Assembly (NCBI GenBank): GCA_022361035.1
Contig: JAKSBP010000023.1
Coordinates: 1 to 58,323, forward strand
DNA: 58,323 bases
Source: Clostridia bacterium
GTDB taxonomy: Bacteria > Bacillota > Clostridia > Peptostreptococcales > Caminicellaceae
Reading direction: 5' to 3'
In this document: piece by piece, positions 27,591-36,600 of the stretch
How positions within the stretch are numbered: position 1 is the first letter of the stretch
Layout: the number at the start of each line of letters is the position of its first letter
The notes under the pieces: generated by a model
The model's input: the letters and a program-made list of their open reading frames with translations, nothing else
Told to the model about the DNA's origin: nothing
Databases searched by the model: none
Made by a program: the position numbers and the translations under genes

Positions 27591-27817
27591 GATGTGTGGT
27601 TGAGAATTTAAATTTACGGAACCAGCCTTCAATGATAAGGCAAAGATTTATATATTTTAGAATATAAACACCCCCCAAAATAGCCATTGTTTATATATTA
27701 AAATGATAGATTTTTAGTATTTTATGTATAGAATCTCCCAGGCCTATAGATAGAAGAAGCCTTCAAAGGGAAATCTTAGATTTTATTTTTTATTAAGTTT
27801 TGAGTTACACATCTATA
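27591..27817 (+). repeat. MITE-like foldback element, copy C (diverged)
   Basis: About 227 bp with end sequences related to copies A and B. The left end is GATGTGTGGTTGAGAA; the right end, in reverse complement, is TATAGATGTGTAACTCAA. The right 50 bp (AAGGGAAATC through ATTAAGTTTT) align with the right arm of copy A. The middle differs and holds its own AT-rich inverted repeat around 27645-27710. It occupies the leader between the sigma-54 promoter and the MoaD-like gene. Confidence 0.6.
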
Positions 27818-27849
27818 TTAACCTAAAGGAAGTCGTAGGTGATGAAAAG

Positions 27850-28074
27850 ATGGGCATAGAAGTAAGATTATTTTCAAACTTAAGAGAAGATAAACGTAAA
27901 AAGGTTTTCTTCGAGTTTGAAGAAGGGATTAATGTGTTTAGAATAATAAGAATATTGAATGTAAAAGAGGAAGATGTAGAAATATTATTAATCAATGGAA
28001 GGTATGGAGAAATAGATATAGAACTTAATGATGGAGACACTATTTCAATATTTCCACCTATAGGAGGGAACTAG
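27850..28074 (+). CDS. MoaD/ThiS-like ubiquitin-fold sulfur carrier ending in Gly-Gly-Asn
   Basis: A 74-residue beta-grasp protein. The second half (INGRYGEIDIELNDGDTISIFPPIGG) matches MoaD/ThiS, in which the C-terminal Gly-Gly is adenylated and thiocarboxylated. Here one extra residue, Asn74, follows the two glycines before the TAG stop. The GGA GGG codons also form the ribosome binding site of the next gene. Paired with an E1-like enzyme and placed behind a sigma-54 promoter, it probably donates sulfur for a tungsten or molybdenum pterin. No MoaE is in the window. Confidence 0.8.
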   Translation: MGIEVRLFSNLREDKRKKVFFEFEEGINVFRIIRILNVKEEDVEILLINGRYGEIDIELNDGDTISIFPPIGGN

Positions 28075-28758
28075 GTGAAAAGGTATATAAAAAATATGAA
28101 TATGCTGAGCAAAGATGAAAATGAAAAACTTAAAGGTTTTAAAGTTTGTGTAGTTGGTTGTGGAGGTCTTGGGGGCTACATAATTGAAATGTTGGGAAGA
28201 CTGGGTATTGGTCACATTACAGCCGTAGATGGTGATGTTTTTGACCAGACTAATCTTAATAGACAAATACTATCCAATGATGAATCCCTAGGACAGTCTA
28301 AGGCTTTGACTGCACAAAGGAGAATGGAATTAGTAAATCCCTTAATAGAATTAATCCCTATTACAGAAAGAATCACAAAGGAAAACGCAGAGGCAATCTT
28401 ATATGGTCATGATTTAATTATTGATGCAGTTGATAAAATAGATACAAGATTTTTATTGCAAAATAGTGCTTCAAAATTAGAAATTCCCATTGTTCATGGA
28501 GCGATTGCTGGATGGTATGGTCAGGTATCTACAATTTTTCCAGGGGATAACACCTTAGATAAAATATATCCAATCAAGGATGGAGATGGATTAGAAAATG
28601 AATTTGGTAATCCCTCTTTTACACCGGCTTTAATTGCTTCAATACAAGTTTCAGAAAGTCTTAAGGTTCTGCTCCATAGGGGTGAAACATTGAGAAATAA
28701 ACTGTTATATATTGATTTACTGGAGAATGATTATATAGTTATGGAGTTGATGGAATAA
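28075..28758 (+). CDS. MoeB/ThiF/HesA-family E1-like adenylyltransferase
   Basis: A 227-residue E1-like protein that should adenylate the C-terminus of the neighbouring ubiquitin-fold carrier. The nucleotide-binding GCGGLGG loop and the DGDVFDQTNLNRQIL segment, with the conserved Asp, Asn and Arg residues, are clear. It is compact: the zinc-binding CXXC pairs and the rhodanese domain of larger MoeB proteins are missing, and the only cysteines lie near the N-terminus (VCVVGC). The GTG start follows the carrier stop with no gap and is served by a GGAGGG site inside the upstream gene. Confidence 0.88.
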   Translation: MKRYIKNMNMLSKDENEKLKGFKVCVVGCGGLGGYIIEMLGRLGIGHITAVDGDVFDQTNLNRQILSNDESLGQSKALTAQRRMELVNPLIELIPITERITKENAEAILYGHDLIIDAVDKIDTRFLLQNSASKLEIPIVHGAIAGWYGQVSTIFPGDNTLDKIYPIKDGDGLENEFGNPSFTPALIASIQVSESLKVLLHRGETLRNKLLYIDLLENDYIVMELME

Positions 28759-28813
28759 GTAAGAGTAATATACTAGGTTATAAATTAATAAATATAGGGT
28801 AGGAGGTGTACAT

Positions 28814-30154
28814 ATGATACGTATAAAGTACAAATCTTTTACCCTTTTTCTTTGTCTAATTTTAATAGCATTTATTCTTTTTGCCCCTCACCTATTAATA
28901 AGACCTGAAATTGACCAATTAGTCGATAAGATTTTCGTAAGAGAAATTGAGTGGCAAGGTATTATTACAATTAGAGATTATCCGAGATTAGATACCACTA
29001 CAGGATATAAGTACTCTTGGATTTTAAAAAAAATAAAGGAATTTGAAAGAAAAAATCCAGGTGTTTTTATAGAATTTAAACCCTTAAATGAGGAGTTTGG
29101 ACATATAGAGATTGATACTGCAATAAAAACCAATTCCCTTCCAGATATTGCACCTATTGGTTCAGATTTTGAAATCATATCCCAGGGAGTTTTGGAACCC
29201 CTTGATGAATATTTGACAAAGGAAGAAATAGATAGCTATAAACTAAATGCAATTTCATCAGTAAAATATGGGGGGAGGATATGGGGTATTCCATATATGA
29301 TGGAGAATTACTGCCTTTTCCTAAATTTAGATTTGTTCAATCAAAGAGGGGTTAAGCCCCCTAAGGACGGTAACTGGACCTATGAAGAGTTTCTAAAGTC
29401 ATTAAAAGAATTAACCTATGACAAAGATGGTGATGGAGAATCGGATATTTATGGTTTTAATTCATATATAATGCCTAATTCATATAATATATGGGGAATT
29501 ATTTTAAGCGATGGGGGGGAAATAGTAGATTATAAAACGAGAAGGTACAGTTTTTATGGAAGAGAGGCCCTTTCAGGATTAAAAAAGCTAGTGGATTTAA
29601 AGCTAGTTCATAAAGTTACTCCGGAGAATTTTGGAACTAATAGTGCTAAAGAAGCATGGAAGAGCTTTGCAATAGATAAAAAGGTTGCGGTATATCCTGG
29701 GAAGGCATCTTTGGTAAATACCTTAAAGCTTTTAAATAGTATAGGTAAAGGATTTAACTTTAATATAGCTAATTATCCAATTGGTGAAGCAGGAATACCC
29801 ATATCATCGGGTAATACTGTAACGGCCTATGGGGTATTTAAGCAGGATGATAAGAGAAAGCTTGAAATGTGTATAAAATTTGTAAAACATCTAACGGATG
29901 AAGATGGGCAGAGGGAGCTATACAAACAGGGAGTATTTCCAGTAAAAAAGAAGGTAGGGGAAATCTATAAAAAGGATAAGATAATGTCAAATATAGAGAA
30001 AAACTTGGCATATTCAAAGCCAATAGGTATACACTCTAAGTGGAGATTAGTAGATGATATAGTTCAAAGTCAAATTAGAATGGCTGTATTAGGTAAAAAA
30101 TCTCCAGAGGAAGCATTAAAAGAAGCTAAGGAGAGAATAGAGGGTCTTAGATAG
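28814..30154 (+). CDS. Family 1 extracellular solute-binding protein, membrane-anchored, orphan
   Basis: A 446-residue binding protein of the sugar-type family 1 (FEIISQGVLEPLDEYL, GIPYMMENYCLFLNLDLF, DEDGQRELYKQG). A DKDGDGESDIYGF loop looks like a calcium-binding insertion common in this family. The N-terminal hydrophobic segment (about 9-27) has no lipobox cysteine at its end and no clear cleavage site, so it may stay as a membrane anchor. No permease or ATPase genes are adjacent, so ligand and partners are unknown; a sensory role is as possible as transport. AGGAGGTG precedes the ATG. Confidence 0.82.
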   Translation: MIRIKYKSFTLFLCLILIAFILFAPHLLIRPEIDQLVDKIFVREIEWQGIITIRDYPRLDTTTGYKYSWILKKIKEFERKNPGVFIEFKPLNEEFGHIEIDTAIKTNSLPDIAPIGSDFEIISQGVLEPLDEYLTKEEIDSYKLNAISSVKYGGRIWGIPYMMENYCLFLNLDLFNQRGVKPPKDGNWTYEEFLKSLKELTYDKDGDGESDIYGFNSYIMPNSYNIWGIILSDGGEIVDYKTRRYSFYGREALSGLKKLVDLKLVHKVTPENFGTNSAKEAWKSFAIDKKVAVYPGKASLVNTLKLLNSIGKGFNFNIANYPIGEAGIPISSGNTVTAYGVFKQDDKRKLEMCIKFVKHLTDEDGQRELYKQGVFPVKKKVGEIYKKDKIMSNIEKNLAYSKPIGIHSKWRLVDDIVQSQIRMAVLGKKSPEEALKEAKERIEGLR

Positions 30155-30247
30155 TAGATAAGTACCCAAATTCCCCTTGTTTTTATGGAAGCAAAAAGGT
30201 ATACTTATCTTGAATTTTAAATAAAGATTGTGTTAGGAGATTGGCAG

Positions 30248-31162
30248 ATGAATATAAATCAAATATATAAAAGCATTGTAGATAGGATTAATTGTAAAAA
30301 TGTACTCAAGGATGAAATGATGAAAAATCATACATCCTTTAAAATTGGTGGCCCTGCTGACTTGTTGATAATACCTGAGTCTATAGATGACATAGTATTT
30401 GCAGTAAACTATTGTAGAGAAAAAAATATGAAATATCATATAATAGGTAATGGCAGCAATCTTTTAATAAGTGATAGGGGTATTAGAGGTGTAGTAATAA
30501 AAATTGCAGAAAATTTTAATAATGTAATTATTGAGGAGAATAGGGTAAAGGCACAGGCGGGTATATTACTCTCTAAATTATTCAAGCTAGTTATGAGGGA
30601 GAGTTTGGGAGGATTTGAGTTTGCCAGTGGAATACCTGGAACATTAGGTGGTGCTGTAGCCATGAATGCCGGAGCATATGGTGGAGAAATGAAGGATGTA
30701 GTTATAGGAGTAACAGTTTTAGATAGTGATGGAAGAGTAATATATCTTGATAGAGAAGAATTAAAATTTGGATATAGAAAAAGCTTTATCCAAGAAAAGG
30801 ATTACATAGTATTAGAAGTAGATATGGAATTAAATAAGGGAGATTTAGAAAAAATAAAGAGTATTACCGATGATTTAACTAAAAGAAGAACTTCAAAGCA
30901 GCCTTTACATCTACCAAGTGCAGGAAGCACATTTAAAAGGCCAACTGGTTACTATGCTGGAAAGCTAATTCAGGATTCAGGATTGAAGGGTGTAAGAATA
31001 GGTGATGCCCAGATATCGGAAATGCATTCAGGTTTTATTGTCAATCTAGGAAATGCTACCTTTGATGATGTATATAACCTCATTAAATTAACTCAAAAAG
31101 TAGTGAAGGATAAATATGATGTTGAATTAGAAACTGAAGTAAAAATAATAGATGAAGGATAG
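30248..31162 (+). CDS. murB: MurB, UDP-N-acetylenolpyruvoylglucosamine reductase
   Basis: A 304-residue FAD enzyme of peptidoglycan precursor synthesis (type II, short form). Signature segments are IIGNGSNLLISDRGIRGVVI for FAD binding, GIPGTLGGAVAMNAGAYGGEM, and PSAGSTFKRP with the serine that protonates the substrate. TTAGGAGA upstream supports the ATG at 30248; an in-frame TTG further upstream is too close to the ribosome site. It forms a tight run with the PHP gene, 13 nt downstream. Confidence 0.95.
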   Translation: MNINQIYKSIVDRINCKNVLKDEMMKNHTSFKIGGPADLLIIPESIDDIVFAVNYCREKNMKYHIIGNGSNLLISDRGIRGVVIKIAENFNNVIIEENRVKAQAGILLSKLFKLVMRESLGGFEFASGIPGTLGGAVAMNAGAYGGEMKDVVIGVTVLDSDGRVIYLDREELKFGYRKSFIQEKDYIVLEVDMELNKGDLEKIKSITDDLTKRRTSKQPLHLPSAGSTFKRPTGYYAGKLIQDSGLKGVRIGDAQISEMHSGFIVNLGNATFDDVYNLIKLTQKVVKDKYDVELETEVKIIDEG

Positions 31163-31175
31163 TGATGATTAAAGA

Positions 31176-31910
31176 ATGAAAATATTTGCTGACTATCATA
31201 CCCATTCCACCTATAGTGGTGACGGCAAAGGAACTATAAAAGATAATGTTGAAGCAGCAAAGGAAAAGGGCCTTAGAGCAGTAGCAATTACGGATCACGG
31301 TCCAAGGCATATAGGCTACGGGGTGAAGAAGAAAGATATAAAAAAAATTAGAAAGGAAATAGACGAACTAAATAGGGTAAACCCAGATATAGAAGTTAAG
31401 TTTGGTATAGAAGCCAATATTATTGGTACCGATGGGAAAATTGATGTAGATAATGAAATGAAAAAGGAATTAGATATTTTATTAGCTGGTTTTCACTTTG
31501 GAAGTATACCAGATAAGTTTATTGAAGGTGCGAAGGTTCAAATCTATAATATATTAAGTCCCCTATTACCATCAATAGAAAGGAAATCAAGGGTGATAAA
31601 TACAAAGTCCGTTATAGAGGCCATGTATAAAAATGATATAGATATTTTGACTCATCCTGGAGCTAAAGCATCAATTGACACAAAGGAAGTAGCTAGGGCA
31701 GCAATTCAAAATGATACAGCCTTAGAGATAAATAGTAGTCATGGATACTTAACCGTAGAATATATAAAAATAGCTATGAAAGAGGGAGCAAAATTTGTTA
31801 TAAATAGTGATGCCCATACTCCAAAGGATGTAGGAAATGTTTCAAAGGGGATAAATCGTGCTATTAAAGCCGGTTTAAGTATCGATAGAATAATTAATGC
31901 AGAAGAATAG
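31176..31910 (+). CDS. PHP-domain phosphoesterase (YcdX-like)
   Basis: A 244-residue stand-alone PHP domain. Metal-binding motifs are visible: DYHTHSTYSGDG near the N-terminus, AITDHGPRH, GIEANI, LTHPG and NSDAH. Such proteins are trinuclear-metal phosphoesterases, some acting on phosphate sugars or histidinol phosphate; substrate is not predictable. The region before the ATG has only a weak ribosome site (AAGGA, 14 nt away), so coupling to murB is likely. Confidence 0.85.
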   Translation: MKIFADYHTHSTYSGDGKGTIKDNVEAAKEKGLRAVAITDHGPRHIGYGVKKKDIKKIRKEIDELNRVNPDIEVKFGIEANIIGTDGKIDVDNEMKKELDILLAGFHFGSIPDKFIEGAKVQIYNILSPLLPSIERKSRVINTKSVIEAMYKNDIDILTHPGAKASIDTKEVARAAIQNDTALEINSSHGYLTVEYIKIAMKEGAKFVINSDAHTPKDVGNVSKGINRAIKAGLSIDRIINAEE

Positions 31911-32017
31911 GGAGAGAAGACAATTTTACTGAGGCTGCTATAGCATTATAGGATATTGGGTGAAACCTTTTATGACTGTATACTGAGCTTAGAACTTATG
32001 AAAAAAGAGGTGGGTCT

Positions 32018-32869
32018 ATGAAATTTGTAATAATTACTGGGTTGTCTGGGGCAGGGAAAAGTCAAGCTATGAAATGTATGGAGGATTTGGGTTTTTATTG
32101 TGTTGATAACTTGCCACCTATACTAATTCCCAAATTTGCTGAACTATGCTTTACAAATAGAGGGGAAATTCAAAAAATAGCATTAGTAATCGATATAAGG
32201 GGGGGCAAGTTTTTCGATGACCTCTTTGGAAGCTTAGACGAGTTAAGGAATAAAGGCTATAAATATGAAATATTGTTCCTAGAGGCGTCAGACAATACTT
32301 TAATAAAAAGATTTAAAGAAACTAGAAGGGTTCACCCTTTGAGTGCAGAAGGAAGAATAATAGATGGAATAAATGCTGAAAGAGAAAAATTAGAAGACTT
32401 AAAGGTGAGGGCTAATAAGATAATAGATACTTCAAACATGATACCTAGTGAATTAAAGGAAGAAATAAAAAAGATATATATTGAAGGTTCTACTAAGAAT
32501 ATTATTATTTCCATACTCTCCTTTGGATTTAAAAAAGGGATCGCCCTTGATGCAGACTTAGTTTTTGATGTGAGATTTTTACCAAATCCCCATTACATAC
32601 CAGAACTTAAAGAGTTCACAGGAAATGATAAAAATGTAAATGATTATGTAATGAAATGGCCCGAGAGTATAGAATTTGTTAAAAAGTTATATGACCTGAT
32701 AGACTTCTTAATACCCTATTATGAGAGAGAAGGTAAATTTCAACTTATAATAGCAATTGGCTGTACAGGAGGTAAACATAGGTCTGTAACGGTAGCTAAT
32801 ATTTTGTATAATTATTTGAAGAAAAAGGGACAGAGAGTAAATATAAGTCATAGAGATATACCTAAGTAG
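32018..32869 (+). CDS. rapZ: RapZ/YvcJ nucleotide-binding protein
   Basis: A 283-residue P-loop protein of the RapZ/YvcJ family. The Walker A motif is GLSGAGKS at the N-terminus, and the C-terminal domain has the family's [14 protein letters not shown] motif. In enterobacteria RapZ is an RNase adaptor for GlmZ; in Firmicutes YvcJ binds and hydrolyses nucleotides with less clear function. The gene is followed at 18 nt by yvcK, the usual order. Confidence 0.95.
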   Translation: MKFVIITGLSGAGKSQAMKCMEDLGFYCVDNLPPILIPKFAELCFTNRGEIQKIALVIDIRGGKFFDDLFGSLDELRNKGYKYEILFLEASDNTLIKRFKETRRVHPLSAEGRIIDGINAEREKLEDLKVRANKIIDTSNMIPSELKEEIKKIYIEGSTKNIIISILSFGFKKGIALDADLVFDVRFLPNPHYIPELKEFTGNDKNVNDYVMKWPESIEFVKKLYDLIDFLIPYYEREGKFQLIIAIGCTGGKHRSVTVANILYNYLKKKGQRVNISHRDIPK

Positions 32870-32887
32870 AGAAAGGGTAAGGGTAGT

Positions 32888-34252
32888 ATGAATAATGTAT
32901 TTTTCTGGCTTAAAAGGGGAATTAAAACAAAGAGATGGATTTTTGTAGGAGTAATTGGTATCATATTAATTTTAATAGGGTTTAATAATTTATTAAATGA
33001 CTTAATATATATAGAAATAAGGAAGGAATATGAGCTGCTATTTATCCTAACAGGTGTTGCATTAATTCTAATGGCAGTACTTAAATTAATAAGGAATCTA
33101 GAAGAAAATATTAAAAGTTCTAGTTCAAATATTTTTTTAAAAGCTTCTAGAAGCCCCAACTATATTTATGATAGGAGAGTTTTAGAGAGAGGTCTAAAGG
33201 TAGTTGTCATAGGTGGAGGAACAGGATTATCTGTGCTTTTAAGGGGATTAAAGAGATTTACTTCTAATATTACGGCAATTGTTACTGTTGCCGATGATGG
33301 TGGAGGATCGGGAATACTTAGAGAGGATTTAGGTATGCTTCCACCGGGAGATATTAGAAACTGTATTTTAGCTTTAGCTGACACTGAGCCAATTATGGAA
33401 AAACTTCTTCAATATAGATTTGAAGAGGGAATTTATAAGGATCAAAACTTCGGTAATCTTTTGATAGCCGCTATGAACGGTATATCAGATAGCTTTGAAG
33501 ATGCCATAAAAAGGATAAATGACATTTTTGCTGTAGCTGGAAAAGTACTTCCCGTAACTGTAGAGGATATTACCCTTTATGCAAAGTTGGAAAATGGAGT
33601 AATAATAAAGGGAGAATCACAAATTCCTATAAAGAGTAGGGAATGGGATAGTCCCATAGAAAACGTGTTTATAAAACCTAAAAAAGTTAAACCCTTAGTA
33701 GAAGCTAAGGAATCTATAATGGATGCCGATGTGATAATTTTAGGACCAGGAAGTTTATACACAAGTATTTTACCCAATCTAATAGTGGAGGATGTAACTA
33801 AAATTATAAAAAAATCTCAAGCTACTAAAGTTTACGTATCAAATGTTATGACTCAGCCTGGTGAAACAGATAAATACTCCGTTGGTGATCATGTAAATTC
33901 TATTTTAAAGCATACTAATGCAAGGGTTATTGAATATGTCTATGCAAATAATAAAAAAATTCCAGAAGAAGCTTTTTATAAATATCAGGAAGAAGGAGCT
34001 AAACCCGTTGAAATAAGAGAAGAGGATGAGGTTCTATTTAAAAATAATGAAATCAAATTAATTCAAGACAATTTTATAGAGGTAAAAAAGGGTTATGTTA
34101 GACATGATGCTCTAAAGCTTTCCGAGTTTATATTGCAGATGGTTATAAATCAGAGATATAGCCAAGATAAGATGAGGTTTAGGGAGTTAAATTCAATAAT
34201 GAAGAAAGGTAAAAAGTTTGAAAAAATAGAAGAACAAGCTAGTGAAGCTTAA
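32888..34252 (+). CDS. YvcK/GlmR, gluconeogenesis factor with N-terminal membrane segments
   Basis: A 454-residue protein with two N-terminal hydrophobic helices (about 18-36 and 49-63) followed by the YvcK/CofD-like domain. Key segments are VVIGGGTGLSVLLRGL, TVADDGGGSGILR, LPPGDIRNCI and ILGPGSLYTS. YvcK proteins bind UDP-GlcNAc and are needed for growth and cell shape on gluconeogenic carbon sources in Bacillus and relatives. The membrane-anchored form is longer than the B. subtilis protein. In most Firmicutes whiA follows directly; here it lies 3.5 kb further on. Confidence 0.93.
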   Translation: MNNVFFWLKRGIKTKRWIFVGVIGIILILIGFNNLLNDLIYIEIRKEYELLFILTGVALILMAVLKLIRNLEENIKSSSSNIFLKASRSPNYIYDRRVLERGLKVVVIGGGTGLSVLLRGLKRFTSNITAIVTVADDGGGSGILREDLGMLPPGDIRNCILALADTEPIMEKLLQYRFEEGIYKDQNFGNLLIAAMNGISDSFEDAIKRINDIFAVAGKVLPVTVEDITLYAKLENGVIIKGESQIPIKSREWDSPIENVFIKPKKVKPLVEAKESIMDADVIILGPGSLYTSILPNLIVEDVTKIIKKSQATKVYVSNVMTQPGETDKYSVGDHVNSILKHTNARVIEYVYANNKKIPEEAFYKYQEEGAKPVEIREEDEVLFKNNEIKLIQDNFIEVKKGYVRHDALKLSEFILQMVINQRYSQDKMRFRELNSIMKKGKKFEKIEEQASEA

Positions 34253-34325
34253 ATTTTGTTTAGGATACTAGAAAGAAATTATTTAATAGAAAAGTATGCA
34301 GTACTTTGTGTACTGTAAAAAAATA

Positions 34326-34357
34326 ATGAAAAGCGGCGAATTTCGACGCTTTTTTCC
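34326..34357 (+). terminator. Terminator after yvcK
   Basis: AAAAGCG and CGCTTTTTT flank a GCGAATTTCGA core (34329-34356), a compact GC-containing stem followed by T residues. A second small hairpin (CAGTAC/GTACTG, about 34297-34313) lies before it. Confidence 0.7.
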
Positions 34358-34655
34358 TTATGGGTTGAGGAGGGTTAGATTAATTAAGATAGAGATTATG
34401 CAAACTTATTGCTTGGGGAATTATAGACAATAGCTTAAAACAATATTTTACTTAAGTTTTAAGGTAGTAGAATTTTAAATTTATGACAGGATTGTTGAAA
34501 TTATTACCATACTATGTTAACTTTATTATAATATGCAATCAATAAATTGTTCCGAAAGACTGTATTTTTTAATATATTATAATATGAGAAAATAATATTA
34601 CTATATCTATTATAAATTTTGACTTATTTAAGTTTTAGCATAGGGAGTGGAACAA
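34358..34655. other. AT-rich intergenic region before the Nudix gene
   Basis: About 300 nt with no gene or convincing RNA structure. Several TATAAT-like strings (near 34517 and 34579) could be -10 elements of the Nudix promoter, but no well-spaced -35 partner stands out. Confidence 0.3.
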
Positions 34656-35078
34656 TTGAGAGAAGAAATAAGTGCGGGTGGAGTTGTATATTTTGGTAAT
34701 GCAATTTTACTTCTTAAAAAATATAATGGTGATTGGGTACTGCCCAAGGGCAAAATTGAAAAAAATGAAGATATAAAAGATACGTCTATAAGGGAAGTCT
34801 TTGAAGAAGGTGGAGTTAAGGCCGATGTTGTAAAATATATTGGAAAGATTCAATATTCCTTTAAAAATAGTTGGAAAAATAATGAGATTATAAATAAGAC
34901 TGTCCATTGGTATCTAATGAAAGCCAGAAGCATGACATGCAATCCTCAAAAGGAAGAAGGATTTATAGATGCTAGATTTATTCATATAGATAGGGTTCAA
35001 GCTATGGCGAAGTATGAAGATGAAAAGAGTATTATTGAAAAAGCTATAAAACAAATAAAAGAAACAAGACTTCATTAA
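34656..35078 (+). CDS. Nudix hydrolase
   Basis: A 140-residue Nudix protein. The Nudix box runs from GKIEKNED to REVFEEGG with the expected Gly, Glu and Arg-Glu-x-x-Glu-Glu positions, preceded by WVLPKG. This subfamily hydrolyses diadenosine polyphosphates or similar nucleoside diphosphate derivatives; substrate is not determined by the sequence. The TTG at 34656 has AGGGAG 8 nt upstream, while the in-frame GTG at 34647 overlaps that site. It is monocistronic, with its own terminator. Confidence 0.88.
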   Translation: MREEISAGGVVYFGNAILLLKKYNGDWVLPKGKIEKNEDIKDTSIREVFEEGGVKADVVKYIGKIQYSFKNSWKNNEIINKTVHWYLMKARSMTCNPQKEEGFIDARFIHIDRVQAMAKYEDEKSIIEKAIKQIKETRLH

Positions 35079-35106
35079 GTGAGAAGTTTGAGATTATTGA
35101 CAGTTT

Positions 35107-35136
35107 TAGGGGTAGACTACTACCCCTATTTTTTTA
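35107..35136 (+). terminator. Terminator after the Nudix gene
   Basis: TAGGGGTAG (35107-35115) and CTACCCCTA (35120-35128) pair perfectly around ACTA and lead into a seven-T run. Confidence 0.9.
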
Positions 35137-35261
35137 ACCTTATAAACTTACATATTTATTATTAAGTTATGGAAACTAATATGCAAATGCTATTGACATA
35201 TAATGGGAAAAAACATATAATTAAAATCCATGATAATAAAATAACAAAAGGGGTGTTTACT

Positions 35262-36467
35262 ATGTGGGAAAAGACAATGTCTATTGATGAAGTCAGAGAA
35301 ATAAGAGGTAAAACTAGCACATTTTTAGGGGTAGGAGCTATTGAAAAAATATTTGACATAATTAGTGAATTAAAGAAAAAGGGAATAGATAGGATAGCTA
35401 TTGTAACAGGAAAGTCTTCCTATATAAAATGTGGAGCATGGGATTATGTGGAAAGGGCTCTTAAAGAAAATGATATTGAATTCATTTTGTATAATAAGAT
35501 AACTCCCAATCCATTAAGTACCCATGTTGATGAAGCGACAAAAGAGGCAAGAGAATTAGGTGCTAAAGCAGTAATTGGTATTGGTGGCGGTAGTCCAATA
35601 GATGCAGCAAAATCCGTTGCAATCATGATGCTATACCCTGAATATACAACTGCTGATTTATACGAATACAAATTTACACCGACAGAGGCTCTTCCTGTAA
35701 TAGCAATTAATACAACCCATGGAACAGGGACTGAAACAGATAGATTTGCAGTAGTAAGTGTCCTAGAAGATGGAAAGGAATATAAGCCGGCAATAGCATA
35801 TGACGTTAGTTATCCAGTATATTCTATAGATGATCCTAAACTGATGACCTCTCTTCCTAGGTCTCAAACAATATATACATCTGTAGATGCCATAAATCAT
35901 GTTGTGGAGGCCTGTACAACTAAGATTGCAAGCCCGTATACAGTTATGCTTGCCAAGGAAACCGTAAGGTTAATAGCTAAATATTTACCGGTGGCCTTGG
36001 AAAATGGAGAGGAGCTGGAGGCAAGATATTATCTAGCCTATGCCTCTGCAATTGGAGGTATTTGTTTTGATAATGGCATGCTTCATTTGACCCATGCTTT
36101 AGAGCACCCCTTGAGTGCAATGAAGCCTGATTTGGCCCATGGTCTAGGGCTAGCCATACTGCTTCCTTCAATAATAAAAAGTATCTATCCAGCCAAGCCT
36201 GAAGTGTTGTCCCATATCTTGATGCCAATAGTGCCCCATTTAAAGGGTCAAAAAGAAGAAGCCGAGTCAGCTGCAAATGGTGTAAAAGAATGGCTTGTAT
36301 CCATTGGTATAACCGAGACATTATCGGATTTAGGATTTGAGGAGAATGATATAGAGAGATTGGTTGAATTAACATTTACTACTCCTAGTTTAGACCTATT
36401 GCTAAACTGTTCTCCCGTAGATGCGACAAAGGAGCTTATAGCAAAAATTTATAGGGAATCCCTATAG
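35262..36467 (+). CDS. Iron-containing alcohol dehydrogenase
   Basis: A 401-residue group III alcohol dehydrogenase. The NAD(P) loop is GIGGGSPIDAAKS. The iron site involves the DAINHVVEA region and the histidines of LTHALEHPLS and DLAHGLG. Aldehyde/alcohol or butanol-type activity is likely, but substrate cannot be assigned. AAAAGGGGTG 7 nt before the ATG at 35262 selects this start; an upstream in-frame ATG at 35169 would add 31 unrelated residues. The gene lies in the segment that separates yvcK from whiA. Confidence 0.9.
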   Translation: MWEKTMSIDEVREIRGKTSTFLGVGAIEKIFDIISELKKKGIDRIAIVTGKSSYIKCGAWDYVERALKENDIEFILYNKITPNPLSTHVDEATKEARELGAKAVIGIGGGSPIDAAKSVAIMMLYPEYTTADLYEYKFTPTEALPVIAINTTHGTGTETDRFAVVSVLEDGKEYKPAIAYDVSYPVYSIDDPKLMTSLPRSQTIYTSVDAINHVVEACTTKIASPYTVMLAKETVRLIAKYLPVALENGEELEARYYLAYASAIGGICFDNGMLHLTHALEHPLSAMKPDLAHGLGLAILLPSIIKSIYPAKPEVLSHILMPIVPHLKGQKEEAESAANGVKEWLVSIGITETLSDLGFEENDIERLVELTFTTPSLDLLLNCSPVDATKELIAKIYRESL

Positions 36468-36507
36468 GAAATACTAGGGAAGTCTAGTATACCTTTTAAA
36501 ACTTGGG

Positions 36508-36566
36508 AATCTGTTAAAGGTTAATTTATCAGTGTATTTCAACCTTTACAGATTTTCAACTTTTAA
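36508..36566 (+). terminator. Hairpin after the alcohol dehydrogenase gene
   Basis: AATCTGTTAAAGGTT (36508-36522) pairs with AACCTTTACAGATT (36541-36554) with a single bulged base, followed by TTCAACTTTTAA. Probably the terminator of the dehydrogenase gene, although the T tract is interrupted. Confidence 0.55.
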
Positions 36567-36600
36567 ACTATCATATATATGTTTTATAATGTTTCTTATA

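Noticed and set aside
27546..27849. Remnant of an aldehyde ferredoxin oxidoreductase gene behind the sigma-54 promoter
   Set aside because: No frame in this stretch shows oxidoreductase-like sequence; the space is explained by the foldback repeat and leader.
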